Below are positions 52,692 through 62,259 of a stretch of DNA of 64,000 nucleotides, piece after piece (within the stretch, counting starts at the first letter, position 1; every line of letters begins with the position of its first letter). The position numbers were made by a program, and so were the translations under genes. This DNA comes from Cyclobacteriaceae bacterium (lineage in GTDB: Bacteria; Bacteroidota; Bacteroidia; Cytophagales; Cyclobacteriaceae), in NCBI GenBank assembly GCA_019694875.1, contig JAIBBC010000002.1, forward strand, positions 1,141,887 through 1,205,886. The letters are read 5' to 3'. The notes below the pieces were generated by a model. The model ran no database searches and had not been told where the DNA came from. It was given only the letters and a program-made list of their open reading frames with translations.

Positions 52692-53309
52692 ATGAAGAAT
52701 TTGTCGCTCATCCTCAACGCTGTACTGCTTGTAGCAGTGGGCGTTTTATTCTACCTCCATTTTTCATCTGCAAAACCAGGCACTGCTCATACGTCTGCTC
52801 CGGTGGGTGATGTAGCCATTGCCTATATCAATTCCGACAGCATTGTAAAGCACTATGCATTCATGGACGATACAAAAGCAGTTCTGGAGGCCAAGGCTAA
52901 AAAACTGGATGCTGATCTTAACAACCGGGCAAACAGCCTGCGCGGAGAAATTGCTGCCTACCAGCGCAATCAATCTAGCATGACTATCGGTCAGGCTCAG
53001 GCACTGGAAGCAGATCTTGGTAAGAAGCAACAGAATTTGCAATTGTATCAGCAGAGCTTGGGTCAGCAGCTTGCAGAGGAAGAAGCGAAGCTTAACAAAG
53101 AACTTTATGATCGCATTACAGCATTCCTGAAAACGTATAGCGAAGCAAACAACATTCAGGTGGTGGTGAAGTTCGATACAAGCAGCGATGTGTTGTACGG
53201 TCAGTCAGCACTTGATATAACTGCGCCTGTGCTTGAAGGATTGAACGCCCAATACAAGGATGAGAAGAGCGGCAAGAAAACTCCTGCCGACACAACGGCT
53301 ACGAAATAA
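52692..53309 (+). CDS. OmpH/Skp-like periplasmic chaperone
   Basis: 205 aa. N-terminal membrane or signal segment (LSLILNAVLLVAVGVLFYLHF), then VAIAYINSDSIVKHYAFMDDTKAVLEAKAKKLDADLNNRANSLRGE (long coiled coil about 55-150, cut at 20 in places) and a C-terminal strand pair (QVVVKFDTSSDVLYGQSALDIT). Matches the Skp/OmpH family, which holds unfolded outer-membrane proteins. Ends before a strong terminator. Confidence 0.9.
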   Translation: MKNLSLILNAVLLVAVGVLFYLHFSSAKPGTAHTSAPVGDVAIAYINSDSIVKHYAFMDDTKAVLEAKAKKLDADLNNRANSLRGEIAAYQRNQSSMTIGQAQALEADLGKKQQNLQLYQQSLGQQLAEEEAKLNKELYDRITAFLKTYSEANNIQVVVKFDTSSDVLYGQSALDITAPVLEGLNAQYKDEKSGKKTPADTTATK

Positions 53310-53330
53310 AGTCAGCAAAGCCTGACGGTG

Positions 53331-53362
53331 AAAGCGGCTTTCCATAGGGGAGCCGCTTTTTT
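53331..53362 (+). terminator. Terminator after the Skp-like gene
   Basis: AAAGCGGCT (53331-53339) and AGCCGCTTT (53351-53359) with loop TTCCATAGGGG, followed by more T. A good intrinsic terminator on the plus strand. Confidence 0.88.
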
Positions 53363-53382
53363 ATTTTTATATTTGCTATGCT

Positions 53383-56300
53383 ATGGCTGGCGTCCCCGAG
53401 TTTCTAAAAATCAAAACTACCCAGCAGCGCCAGGTCGCGCTCATGCTGGCCATAGGTTTTTTCATGGGGGTGTTTATCGCGACCTATCAGGTAACTGCGG
53501 ACTCAATCTTCCTCAACAAACTTGGGCAATACCTTGATAAAGCCTTCCTGGTGGCAGGTATTTTAGGTATAGTTTCCACGGGCTTATTCTCTTATTTTCA
53601 GTCAGTTATACGTTTTTCAACGCTTACGCAAATAAGTGTTGCGATCATTCTGATGTTCACCGTGGCAGTGCATTTCCTGCTGCATTTCGGTGACCCCGCC
53701 TGGCATAACGTTGTCATTTTTACCATGTACTGCGGCACGGGCCCGATGATTGCCGTTTTGCTGCTTTCGTACTGGGGTACATTCGGGCGTTTGTTCAACT
53801 TCCGGCAAACCAAGAGCATTATCGGGTGGATCGATACAGGGCAGCTTGTGGCGGCTATCCTCGCCTCATTTGTGATCCCGCTTACCGCGACACTGGTTCC
53901 GGATACGACCGACTACCTGCTGCTGTGTGCGGTGAGTATGTTTATTGTGGGAGGGTTACTGTTCATTATTGCAAAGTCTTTTTCGTTATCTAAAAACGAC
54001 CCATCCGAGTTTGACGAGAATGTAAAAAAGGAAACCAGCATTAACCGGATGTTCTCCGATAAGTACATCATCATCATGTCGCTGATGCTGCTCGTATCCA
54101 TGACAGCGTTTGTGCTCAATCAATATCAGTTCCAGCAAATGGTTCAGATTCAGTATCCGGATCAGCGCGAGCTCACAAACTTCAACGCGTTTTTCATGGG
54201 CGCGGTATACGTGTTGAGCCTTGTCATGCAGACATTCATCAACAACCGGATTATCGGTACGTACGGTCTTCGCATTTCATTGCTGATTCTGCCGTTCGTG
54301 TTAGCTGTATTCTCGGTGGGAGGTATCATTACCGGGTTTGCATTTGGGTTCGACAAAGCTGCGTCACCGGCCGGATTCATTTACTTCTTCCTGTTTGTAG
54401 CGATGAGCAGGCTTTTCAATTGGACGCTTCGTGATTCACTGGAGAACCCGGTGTTCAAACTGTTCTTTATTCCGCTTGACGGTCGGCTGCGATTCAATAT
54501 TCAGGCAAGGGTAGAAGGTGTCGTAAACGAGAGCGCCCGGTTCGTAGGGGGTCTGATAATTTTCGCACTTGCGTTCATTCCGTTCTTCAAGATCATTCAT
54601 ATTTCAATTTTCCTGGTCGGACTTGTTATAGCCTACTATTTCGTGGTGAACCGCCTGTATGGAGGTTACAGAAATAAGATCAGATTGAAGCTTGAAAATG
54701 CTGATTATCAGCAAGATAAGCTTGAAAAAGGATTTACGCAGGTAACTCGTAAACTCGAAACCATGCTGATGGAGCCTGACCCGCGTAAAGCAGTGTTTTC
54801 TTTCAAACTTTTGGAAAAAATCAACGCGAGCCAGATATCGGTTTGGGTAAACAACCTGATCCGAAATCAGGACGATTCAGTTAACTCATACGCTCAGGAG
54901 AGACTGAATGAAATCAAGGGGCTTTCAGTATCTGACAAGTACGTTATCCGGATGGATTCTGATCGGGTTGAAACGGGTTCCAAGAACATCCTGAGTAAAA
55001 TGGATCTGGAATTGATTATTCAGAATGGCGGTGATATTACCAAGACCAGGATTCAGCGTCTGACACGTTCCACTGATCCGGACGACCGACAGTATGCAGC
55101 AGAGCTATTACTTCACACGTCTGCTGAAGAGTGTGTATCGTTTTTGATTGAATTACTGAACGACTCCGAACCCAAAGTCCGGAACACAGCAATCCGCTCA
55201 TCCGTTAAAAAGTGGAACACAGAAGTCATCTATTCACTCATTGAAAACCTTGGCAATCCGGTGTACAGCAATCAGGCGATGAATACGCTGATCCTGATCG
55301 GAAACAAAACATTGCCCATGCTTGACAGTGCCTTTTACCGAAGCAATCAAAGTACGCAGGTAATGTTGCGCCTCGTTCAGGTTATGGGGAGGATCGGAGG
55401 GCAGCGGGCGAAAGACATACTGTGGAACAAGATCGACTATCCGAGCAAGGTAATTGTATCGCAGGTTCTGTTATCGCTGGGTGAATGCGGTTTCAAAGCC
55501 GGTGTGTCGCAGATCACGCGTATCAAATACGCGATTGAAACCGATATTGCCGATATCCGGTGGAATTTAAGTGCGATACAGGAGGTTGGTGAAGATGGTT
55601 TTAATAGCCAGATAGTCAATTCTTTACGTGGCGAAATCAAGAATGATATCGAGCATATTTATATGCTGCTTGCCATGCTTTACGATACCCGGTCAATCCA
55701 GCTCGTGAAAGAGAATATCGATAGCGGTACATCAGAAGGTATCACATACGCGGTAGAGCTTTTGGACGTTTTCCTTTCGGATCAGTTAAAGCAGCGGGTA
55801 ATTCCAATTCTCGATGATATTCCGGATTCAGACCGCATTAATAAGCTTGACATTTTCTTCCCGCGTGTTAAGCTTGATTCGAGGCTTGCACTCAAGTTCA
55901 TGATTAACCGCGATTTTACGCAATCGAATCGGTGGACGAAGGCGTGTATTCTTTATCAAATCGGTCTGTCGAAACAATCCGAATTCAAACTTGATCTCAT
56001 CGCTCAGATGTTTAATCCCGACAATCTTGTTCGCGAAGTGGCGGGGTGGGCCCTCTATCAGATTAGCGAAAAGGAGTACCTGAAAAACGTTACGCGCCTC
56101 CCGGAAGATCAGCGTAAGCGACTAAATGAAATTGTCATTGAAAAACGAAGACTGAGCAACCTGGAAGAGGTGTTATTCTTTCAGCAGATTGATCTTCTGG
56201 AAGGCATTCCAGGCATCACGCTTTCCTATCTGGCCGATATCAGCGAGGAGATTCAGCTCAGGGAAGGTGAGAGCATGATTCTGGACGAAAACGTTAACAA

Positions 56301-56535
56301 CGACTTTTATGTGATGATTAACGGATCGGTAGACTTCTATCAAAAAGGCGTTTACGTGTCCGAATTCCACAGAGGGCAATTCATCGGAGAGATGCTTTCT
56401 AAAGCTAACTACCTGAATACCAATCTTATAATTGCGAAAACCAACGCCAACATCATCAAGTTCAACAAAGACAAGTTCTACGAGCTCCTTGCCGACAATG
56501 TAAAACTGGCCGATAAGGTGCTTCAGTACGCCTAG
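53383..56535 (+). CDS. ATP/ADP-translocase-like membrane protein with HEAT repeats and a cNMP domain
   Basis: 1050 aa in three parts. Residues about 15-425: 12-helix MFS-like bundle of the nucleotide transporter (NTT) type (LMLAIGFFMGVFIATYQVTAD, LFFIAKSFSL-like, LRDSLENPVFKLFFIPLDGRLR, cut). Residues about 440-880: HEAT-like repeats (SFLIELLNDSEPKVRNTAIRSSVKKW, cut; IDYPSKVIVSQVLLSLGECG). Residues about 905-1050: cyclic-nucleotide-binding-like domain (LREGESMILDENVNNDFYVMINGSVDFYQKGVY, cut; FHRGQFIGEMLSK). A conserved Bacteroidota protein of unknown substrate. Cytoplasmic HEAT and cNMP parts may gate transport. Starts 21 nt after the terminator. Confidence 0.88.
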   Translation: MAGVPEFLKIKTTQQRQVALMLAIGFFMGVFIATYQVTADSIFLNKLGQYLDKAFLVAGILGIVSTGLFSYFQSVIRFSTLTQISVAIILMFTVAVHFLLHFGDPAWHNVVIFTMYCGTGPMIAVLLLSYWGTFGRLFNFRQTKSIIGWIDTGQLVAAILASFVIPLTATLVPDTTDYLLLCAVSMFIVGGLLFIIAKSFSLSKNDPSEFDENVKKETSINRMFSDKYIIIMSLMLLVSMTAFVLNQYQFQQMVQIQYPDQRELTNFNAFFMGAVYVLSLVMQTFINNRIIGTYGLRISLLILPFVLAVFSVGGIITGFAFGFDKAASPAGFIYFFLFVAMSRLFNWTLRDSLENPVFKLFFIPLDGRLRFNIQARVEGVVNESARFVGGLIIFALAFIPFFKIIHISIFLVGLVIAYYFVVNRLYGGYRNKIRLKLENADYQQDKLEKGFTQVTRKLETMLMEPDPRKAVFSFKLLEKINASQISVWVNNLIRNQDDSVNSYAQERLNEIKGLSVSDKYVIRMDSDRVETGSKNILSKMDLELIIQNGGDITKTRIQRLTRSTDPDDRQYAAELLLHTSAEECVSFLIELLNDSEPKVRNTAIRSSVKKWNTEVIYSLIENLGNPVYSNQAMNTLILIGNKTLPMLDSAFYRSNQSTQVMLRLVQVMGRIGGQRAKDILWNKIDYPSKVIVSQVLLSLGECGFKAGVSQITRIKYAIETDIADIRWNLSAIQEVGEDGFNSQIVNSLRGEIKNDIEHIYMLLAMLYDTRSIQLVKENIDSGTSEGITYAVELLDVFLSDQLKQRVIPILDDIPDSDRINKLDIFFPRVKLDSRLALKFMINRDFTQSNRWTKACILYQIGLSKQSEFKLDLIAQMFNPDNLVREVAGWALYQISEKEYLKNVTRLPEDQRKRLNEIVIEKRRLSNLEEVLFFQQIDLLEGIPGITLSYLADISEEIQLREGESMILDENVNNDFYVMINGSVDFYQKGVYVSEFHRGQFIGEMLSKANYLNTNLIIAKTNANIIKFNKDKFYELLADNVKLADKVLQYA

Positions 56536-56633
56536 ATATTTGGTTTTCAGCCAGTTTTTGCCTTATTTGAGTTCACATTTTTTTAAACTGACTGATTATT
56601 TTGACTTTTTAACCTAAACCCGAAGTTAACAGG

Positions 56634-56656
56634 AAGCATTTCAGTGCTAAATGCTT
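56634..56656 (+). promoter_or_regulatory. Hairpin in the leader of the STAND NTPase gene
   Basis: AAGCATTT (56634-56641) and AAATGCTT (56649-56656), loop CAGTGCT: perfect 8-bp stem, 24 nt before the ATG at 56680, no T-run. It may tune translation of the operon. The 56536-56633 part is A+T-rich and shows no gene. Confidence 0.4.
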
Positions 56657-56679
56657 AACTTTCAGGTTGTCTGTGGTCT

Positions 56680-59600
56680 ATGCTAACGAATCCTTCGCAA
56701 TCTGAGGAAATAGCCGTTCATCTTGAGGATCAAACTACGTTTGCTCCCGGGACAACGAACCCATTCCCGGGGCTCAGGCCGTTCACCGTAGACGAGTGTC
56801 ATCTTTTCTTCGGGCGCGAAGGTCAGGTGGATGATATCCTGCTCAAGCTTTCCCAGAATCGTTTCGTTTGTGTGATGGGGTATTCCGGAAGCGGTAAATC
56901 CTCCCTGATGTATTGCGGGCTTGTTCCCGTTTTATATGGCGGATTTGTTACGCACTCGGGTCCTAACTGGCACATTGTTGTAACCCGTCCGGGAACATCT
57001 CCGATCCAAAATTTAGCAGGGTCTATCGTAGATTATCTGATCTCCCAAAACAGGATCGTTTCCGCAGACCGGGCTATTCATAAAGCAATTATCTTGTCAG
57101 TGTTGCGCAGCGGATCGCACGGGCTTGTGGAAGTGTCGCGCTATCTGCAGAAGCAGCACGATGAAAACGTGTTTTTCATGATCGATCAGTTTGAAGAACT
57201 GTTCCGGTTGCACGAAGAAATTGTTGAAGAAGACGCGATTAACGAATCGCAGCAATATGTAAATCTGTTACTCACGGCAGTTGAGCAGCGCGATGTTCCG
57301 ATTTATTCGGCCATCACCATGCGTTCCGATTTTATTGCCAGTTGTTCGGTATTCCCGCATCTTACTGACGAAATTAATAAAAGCAATTACCTCGTTCCGC
57401 AGATGTCGCGTGAACAGCGCAAAATGGTAATTGAAGGTCCGATTGCCGTAGGCGGAGGAAAGATATCCCAGCGTTTGGTTAAGCGCTTGCTGACCGACAT
57501 GGGCAAGAATCAGGATCAGTTACCAATCCTTCAGCACGCCATGATGCGTACGTGGGATTATTGGCTCGAGAACCGCGAGGAAGGGGAGCCGATGGATTTA
57601 CGGCATTACAATGCCATTGGTAAAGTATCGCAGGCACTTTCGCAACACGCCAACGAATTATACGAATCGCTTGCTACCCGTGAGAAGGAGATAGCCGAGG
57701 TAATGTTTAAAAGCATTACCGAGAGAACGGCTGATAACAAGGGAATGCGCAGACCGATTAAGCTAAGCTTGCTGTGTGAACTTGCGGATGCAAGTGAAGA
57801 AGAGGTTATCCGCGTAGTAGAGCATTTCCGAAAGCCGGGTCGTTCATTCCTGATGCCGGCCCACTACATTCCGCTAACGGGTGATTCCGTAATTGAACTT
57901 TCACACGAAAGTTTGATGCGTATCTGGAACAAACTCAACGAATGGGTAGAGGAGGAATTTGAATCAGCGCAGATGTACAAGCGCTTGTCGGATGCTGCGG
58001 CCATGTATCAAATCGGTAAAACCGGTTTGTGGCGACCGCCCGATCTGCAGCTTGCATTAAACTGGCAAAAGAAACAGCGCCCTACACGCGAATGGGCGCA
58101 ACGTTACGATGAGGCATTTGAGCGTGCTGTGGTGTTCCTGGACACCAGCCGCATTACATACGAAGCGGAATTAAAGAACCAGGAGATGCTGCAGAAGCGC
58201 GTACTTCGCAGAGCCCGCGTTACCGCGATCGTATTAGGTATAGCTGCCTTGATTGCGATCGCGTTATTCTTGTTTGCGCAGATTCAGACGATCGCTGCGA
58301 ACAAAAACTATGAGGAGGCCAATGAGGCAAAGGATATTGCCACCCGGGAGAGAGCTGAAGCGATTAAACAGACCGAAATCGCGACCCGTGAGAAAAATGC
58401 CGCGCGTGAAGCCCAATCATTTGCTGAAAAGGCAAACATTGATCTCCAAAAAGCACTTGCGGAGCTTGAAGTAGAAAAGCAAAACGCGTTGAATCAGTTT
58501 CGTGAAGCGAAACGTCAGGAGCTTATTGCAATTACCGCAAGTAAATCAGATTCGGTTCAGAGAATTATTGCTCAGAAGGCCACAGAAAAAGCTGAGCGAA
58601 ATTATCAGGACGCGTTACGACAGTTAATGCTTAATAAAGCACAAGCGTTAGCGGGTAAGTCAGTCCAGGAAGAAGATGATGGTAACCTGGCTGGTCTTCA
58701 GGCGATGCAGGCTTATCACTATCATAAGCGTGCTGAAGGAAAGTATTACGATCCGTACATCTACAATGGATTGTACCACGCCTTAGAGAAATTATCGGGT
58801 AAAACATATAACGCTATAAAAGTTAAGGGCCCTGCCCGCAACCGAATGAACTCGGTTGCAGTTTCTTCAAAAACAGCACAATTCTATGCAGCTGCTGCAG
58901 ATGGACGCATATTCTCCGGTAACTACGAAACATTAAAAGGGAACCCAACAAATTTTGAGAATCCTTACCCAAACCGTGTAGTCGCGTTAAGTCCGGATGA
59001 GAATTATTTGGCTAATGGAACTGACTCCGCTTCTGTTCAGATCTTCAGTCTGACCAATCCAAAGTCTAAACCTGTTACAGTAACAACTCTTACCGGAGGT
59101 ACAAACGATATTGAGTTTTTGCCTGATAATTCGGGTTTAGCTGTTAGTAAGACTGATAAGTCTATTGCGTTGATTAATTACCTTACGGGAAAGGTTACAT
59201 CCAAGAAAGTACTTCCCTTTGAGTTGAAGGCACTGTCCGCTAGCCCGGACGGAAAGCAGATCGCTGGCGGTACGTGGTCAGGGGAGCTTGTTCTTATTGA
59301 CGTTCAAACCCTGTCGCATAAAGTGGTACTTCGCGATACAGGAGCACAGATTCTTACGGTGAGATTTAGTCCCGATGGAAAGAAAATTGCTTACGGCACA
59401 TTCGAAATTAAGTCCAAGCGTGGCTTGGTAAAAATGTACGATATAGACCGGCAACGTAAGGATGATCGTCAGTTTGCTGGACACAAAGCTGGTGTATATG
59501 ATGTGGAGTTTAGTCCAGACGGCAAACTGTTGGCCAGCGCGGGCTCTGACAAACGACTTCAAATGTGGGTTCTTGAAAATCCTGGTGATCTTCCAATTGT

Positions 59601-59844
59601 GATGGATAATAATAACGGGTTCATTTGGGATATCGCCTTTGCAAAGGGATCTGACTACCTGATTGCTGCATGCCACGAATCTGAAATTCGTGTGTGGCCA
59701 ACAAGCCCTGAGTTGCTTGCGAATCAGGTTTGCCCTAAGCTGACCAGAAACATGACTCGGGATGAGTGGGATAAATATGTTGGTACAGAAGAGAGCTTCC
59801 CATACGAGACAACTTGTGCAAATCTTTTAGTAAAGCCGTATTAA
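56680..59844 (+). CDS. STAND-type NTPase (nSTAND1) with membrane helix, coiled coil and WD40
   Basis: 1054 aa. Residues about 25-60 carry NPFPGLRPFTVDECHLFFGREGQ (the nSTAND1 entry motif, cut), Walker A GYSGSGKSS (about 67-75), Walker B FFMIDQFEELF (about 165-175), an arginine-finger-like RSDF, then a winged-helix segment to about 430. Single membrane helix about 514-535 (TAIVLGIAALIAIALFLFAQI). Long charged coiled coil about 540-680. C-terminal WD40-like propeller about 720-1050 (VRFSPDGKKIAYGTFE, VEFSPDGKLLASAGSDK). If the NTPase is cytoplasmic the propeller lies in the periplasm. First gene of the four-gene unit; 4 nt before the barrel gene. Confidence 0.9.
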   Translation: MLTNPSQSEEIAVHLEDQTTFAPGTTNPFPGLRPFTVDECHLFFGREGQVDDILLKLSQNRFVCVMGYSGSGKSSLMYCGLVPVLYGGFVTHSGPNWHIVVTRPGTSPIQNLAGSIVDYLISQNRIVSADRAIHKAIILSVLRSGSHGLVEVSRYLQKQHDENVFFMIDQFEELFRLHEEIVEEDAINESQQYVNLLLTAVEQRDVPIYSAITMRSDFIASCSVFPHLTDEINKSNYLVPQMSREQRKMVIEGPIAVGGGKISQRLVKRLLTDMGKNQDQLPILQHAMMRTWDYWLENREEGEPMDLRHYNAIGKVSQALSQHANELYESLATREKEIAEVMFKSITERTADNKGMRRPIKLSLLCELADASEEEVIRVVEHFRKPGRSFLMPAHYIPLTGDSVIELSHESLMRIWNKLNEWVEEEFESAQMYKRLSDAAAMYQIGKTGLWRPPDLQLALNWQKKQRPTREWAQRYDEAFERAVVFLDTSRITYEAELKNQEMLQKRVLRRARVTAIVLGIAALIAIALFLFAQIQTIAANKNYEEANEAKDIATRERAEAIKQTEIATREKNAAREAQSFAEKANIDLQKALAELEVEKQNALNQFREAKRQELIAITASKSDSVQRIIAQKATEKAERNYQDALRQLMLNKAQALAGKSVQEEDDGNLAGLQAMQAYHYHKRAEGKYYDPYIYNGLYHALEKLSGKTYNAIKVKGPARNRMNSVAVSSKTAQFYAAAADGRIFSGNYETLKGNPTNFENPYPNRVVALSPDENYLANGTDSASVQIFSLTNPKSKPVTVTTLTGGTNDIEFLPDNSGLAVSKTDKSIALINYLTGKVTSKKVLPFELKALSASPDGKQIAGGTWSGELVLIDVQTLSHKVVLRDTGAQILTVRFSPDGKKIAYGTFEIKSKRGLVKMYDIDRQRKDDRQFAGHKAGVYDVEFSPDGKLLASAGSDKRLQMWVLENPGDLPIVMDNNNGFIWDIAFAKGSDYLIAACHESEIRVWPTSPELLANQVCPKLTRNMTRDEWDKYVGTEESFPYETTCANLLVKPY

Positions 59845-59848
59845 TTTG

Positions 59849-60943
59849 ATGAGATTCTACAAATCACTTCTTAGCGGCCTTCTCCTGATTTCTGTGATTC
59901 ACACAGGCAGTTTTGCCCAAACAACTTCATGCGAAGCGCAACTCAGCGCAGCTACTGCGGAGTTTGAAGCCGGGAGATTCTATGGTATTCCGAGTATGCT
60001 GAAACCTTGCATCGACAACGGGTTCACCCGCGAACAGCGTCAGCGTGCTTTTTTATTGCTCACGCAGGCGTACTTGTTGCTGGATGATCCGATTGGTGCC
60101 GACAATAGTTATCTGGAAGTACTTCGCGCAAATCCTGAGTTTCTGGCTGATACCGCCCGCGATCAGATCGATGTAGTATACCTCAGCAAACGTTTCACAG
60201 CGTCACCGATCTTCTCCTTATCGGGAAGAATTGGCGGCAATTTTTCTCCCATTTCAGTAATCAGTACAATTAATTCATCCGGTGAACAGGGTGTGGATAA
60301 TAAATACAAGCTGCGCTTCGGGTGGCAGGCCGCAGTTGGAGTTGACTGGCATCTTTCAGAAAGGATAGCGGTTACTGCAGAATTAAATTATGCATTCACA
60401 TCCTATAGAAAGGATCAGGTGAAATTTAATAATGACCTTGAGCAGTTTACCGACAAGCAAAACTGGATTTCCGTGCCGTTGGGTGTAAAATATTCTTTTT
60501 TTGTGCGCGAACGCATTCGTCCATATGTTTTCGGCGGATATGCGTTCAACTTTTTGTTTAGCGACAAAGGGCAGATTAAAATATTCAAGCGCGATGCAGG
60601 AGAGGGGTCCCTTGATGAGTCATCACCGGAGTTTAGTTTTAATTCATATCGGACAAAACTTAATACATCTCTTTTTTTAGGAATAGGCGCAAAGTATAAG
60701 GTCGGAATTGACTTTCTGTTTGCCGAGATACGTTACAATGCCGGCTTAACAAATGTTGTAAAGCCCACCACAACCTACGGCTCAACAAGCCCGGCTATTG
60801 AATATGGGCACGTAGATGACTATTTCAGAATTAACAATTTTTCAATTTCAGTGGGCTATGTGAAGCCATTGTACAAACCGAGAAAATTGAAGCATATAAG
60901 AACGAAGTCAGTGTTGAAGGGAATCAAAAAGCAGGGGACATGA
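59849..60943 (+). CDS. Outer-membrane beta-barrel protein with helical N-domain
   Basis: 364 aa from the ATG at 59849. Signal peptide (LLSGLLLISVIHTGSFA). Residues about 25-110 are a helical, TPR-like piece with Cys pair (SCEAQLSAATAEFEAGRFYGIPSMLKPC, cut). Then an outer-membrane barrel (about 120-340; FSLSGRIGGNFSP, WQAAVGVDWHLSERIAVTAELNY, cut; RPYVFGGYAFNFLF, ISVGYVKPLYK). Starts 4 nt after the NTPase stop and overlaps the lipoprotein by 4 nt, so it is translated with both. Could be the OM port or anchor of the adhesin. Confidence 0.85.
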   Translation: MRFYKSLLSGLLLISVIHTGSFAQTTSCEAQLSAATAEFEAGRFYGIPSMLKPCIDNGFTREQRQRAFLLLTQAYLLLDDPIGADNSYLEVLRANPEFLADTARDQIDVVYLSKRFTASPIFSLSGRIGGNFSPISVISTINSSGEQGVDNKYKLRFGWQAAVGVDWHLSERIAVTAELNYAFTSYRKDQVKFNNDLEQFTDKQNWISVPLGVKYSFFVRERIRPYVFGGYAFNFLFSDKGQIKIFKRDAGEGSLDESSPEFSFNSYRTKLNTSLFLGIGAKYKVGIDFLFAEIRYNAGLTNVVKPTTTYGSTSPAIEYGHVDDYFRINNFSISVGYVKPLYKPRKLKHIRTKSVLKGIKKQGT

Positions 60944-62181
60944 TGAGAAACAAATTACTCGGCTTGCTTCTGTTTGCACTTTCATTTTCGGCACTCTTGT
61001 CATGCGAGACTGACGGTCCTGATGATTATAAGGATCATTTTGTTAAATACTATGGTGGAGATGGGGATCAAGAATCAAAAGACTTATTGGTCAATGATGA
61101 TGGTACAGTCGTTATGCTGGGCACTTCGACTGAGACCACAGGTAAAAAGAATGTGTTAGTTGTGAAAGCTGATGTGGAGGGGAAACAACTTTGGTCATTA
61201 AAGCTTGTTGGTCCAACAGATGAGATGGCGCAAGATGTTGAGAAAATATCAACTGGACCGGATGCTGGCAACTACCTGATCGTTTCGAATGCGGAAAAGA
61301 GCGTGGCTGATTCACTGGCGATCAGGTTAACAATCGTTTCTGAAACAGGTGATAGCTTGAAAAGTTTTTTAATTGATCGATATGAAAGTCAGGAAGCAAA
61401 ATCAATAACTATATTGTCAACAGGTCAATATTACTTGACTGGGAAAGTTAAAAATGTCGATACTTTGAACGTAGAGTTACCAGGCGTGATCGATTTGGAA
61501 GATAGTTTTGATATGATCATTGGTAGTGACTTTAGTCTCGTTAGTTCTGATAGATTTGGTAAATCAACGGTGGCGTCAGGTGTAAAGATTCTTGACCGAA
61601 GTAATTCAATAAACTATGCCCTGTATACGGATGAATTCATAGGTGCGGACGGTGTTTATGAATCAAACTTTGTATTTCGGAGATATAATAAGGTAACGAA
61701 TGACAAAGAATCGTTTTATTCAGGTAGCCCCAGGATGAATGAGTACCTCGCAGATATCGATCAGTCGTTAACTGGTATTTTTCTGGCAGTAGGAACGCAG
61801 ATCGATCCAAATACTAAGTCAACCAAAGTGTATGTGACTAGTATTAATTCTTCCTTCATATCGGTTAACACCGAGGCTACTGTTGCCAGCCCCAATCAAG
61901 GTGAGGGAGTAGCAACCTGTGCTGCCATTGACGGTAACTTTTTTTGGGTGGTAGGAAATGAAATCCGCTCAGGTGGACTACGAAATATTTGGCTTGGTAA
62001 GTTGGACGGAACTGATTTAAGTACAGTTTTCTCAAGAACATTCGGGGGGCCTAGTAATGATGATACCGCTAGTAAAGTTCTCCAACTTGACAATGGTGAT
62101 GTCTTGATATTAGGCACGATGGAACTGGTCAATCAGAAGAAAATGGCCCTTATTAAAATCAAAGCAAATGGCAGTTTTTAA
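60940..62181 (+). CDS. Lipoprotein with beta-propeller-like repeats
   Basis: 413 aa. Lipobox LSALLSC, so a lipoprotein. Several copies of a D-N/D-G-x-V-x-x-L-G-T-x pattern (DDGTVVMLGTS, STGPDAGNYLIVSN, LDNGDVLILGTME) spaced like the blades of a propeller. A+T-richer than the NTPase gene. Overlaps the barrel gene by 4 nt. Probably sits at the outer-membrane surface or inner leaflet with the barrel. Confidence 0.75.
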   Translation: MMRNKLLGLLLFALSFSALLSCETDGPDDYKDHFVKYYGGDGDQESKDLLVNDDGTVVMLGTSTETTGKKNVLVVKADVEGKQLWSLKLVGPTDEMAQDVEKISTGPDAGNYLIVSNAEKSVADSLAIRLTIVSETGDSLKSFLIDRYESQEAKSITILSTGQYYLTGKVKNVDTLNVELPGVIDLEDSFDMIIGSDFSLVSSDRFGKSTVASGVKILDRSNSINYALYTDEFIGADGVYESNFVFRRYNKVTNDKESFYSGSPRMNEYLADIDQSLTGIFLAVGTQIDPNTKSTKVYVTSINSSFISVNTEATVASPNQGEGVATCAAIDGNFFWVVGNEIRSGGLRNIWLGKLDGTDLSTVFSRTFGGPSNDDTASKVLQLDNGDVLILGTMELVNQKKMALIKIKANGSF

Positions 62182-62259
62182 GGGTAAAAACCTTCTTTTG
62201 AGGTTACTTTTGCCTGATTAGAATTATTCATTATTTAAGAGTTGGCTCACGGATCGCTT

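Noticed and set aside
59278-59676. 132-codon minus-strand frame inside the STAND NTPase gene
   Set aside because: Shadow of the WD40 coding region.
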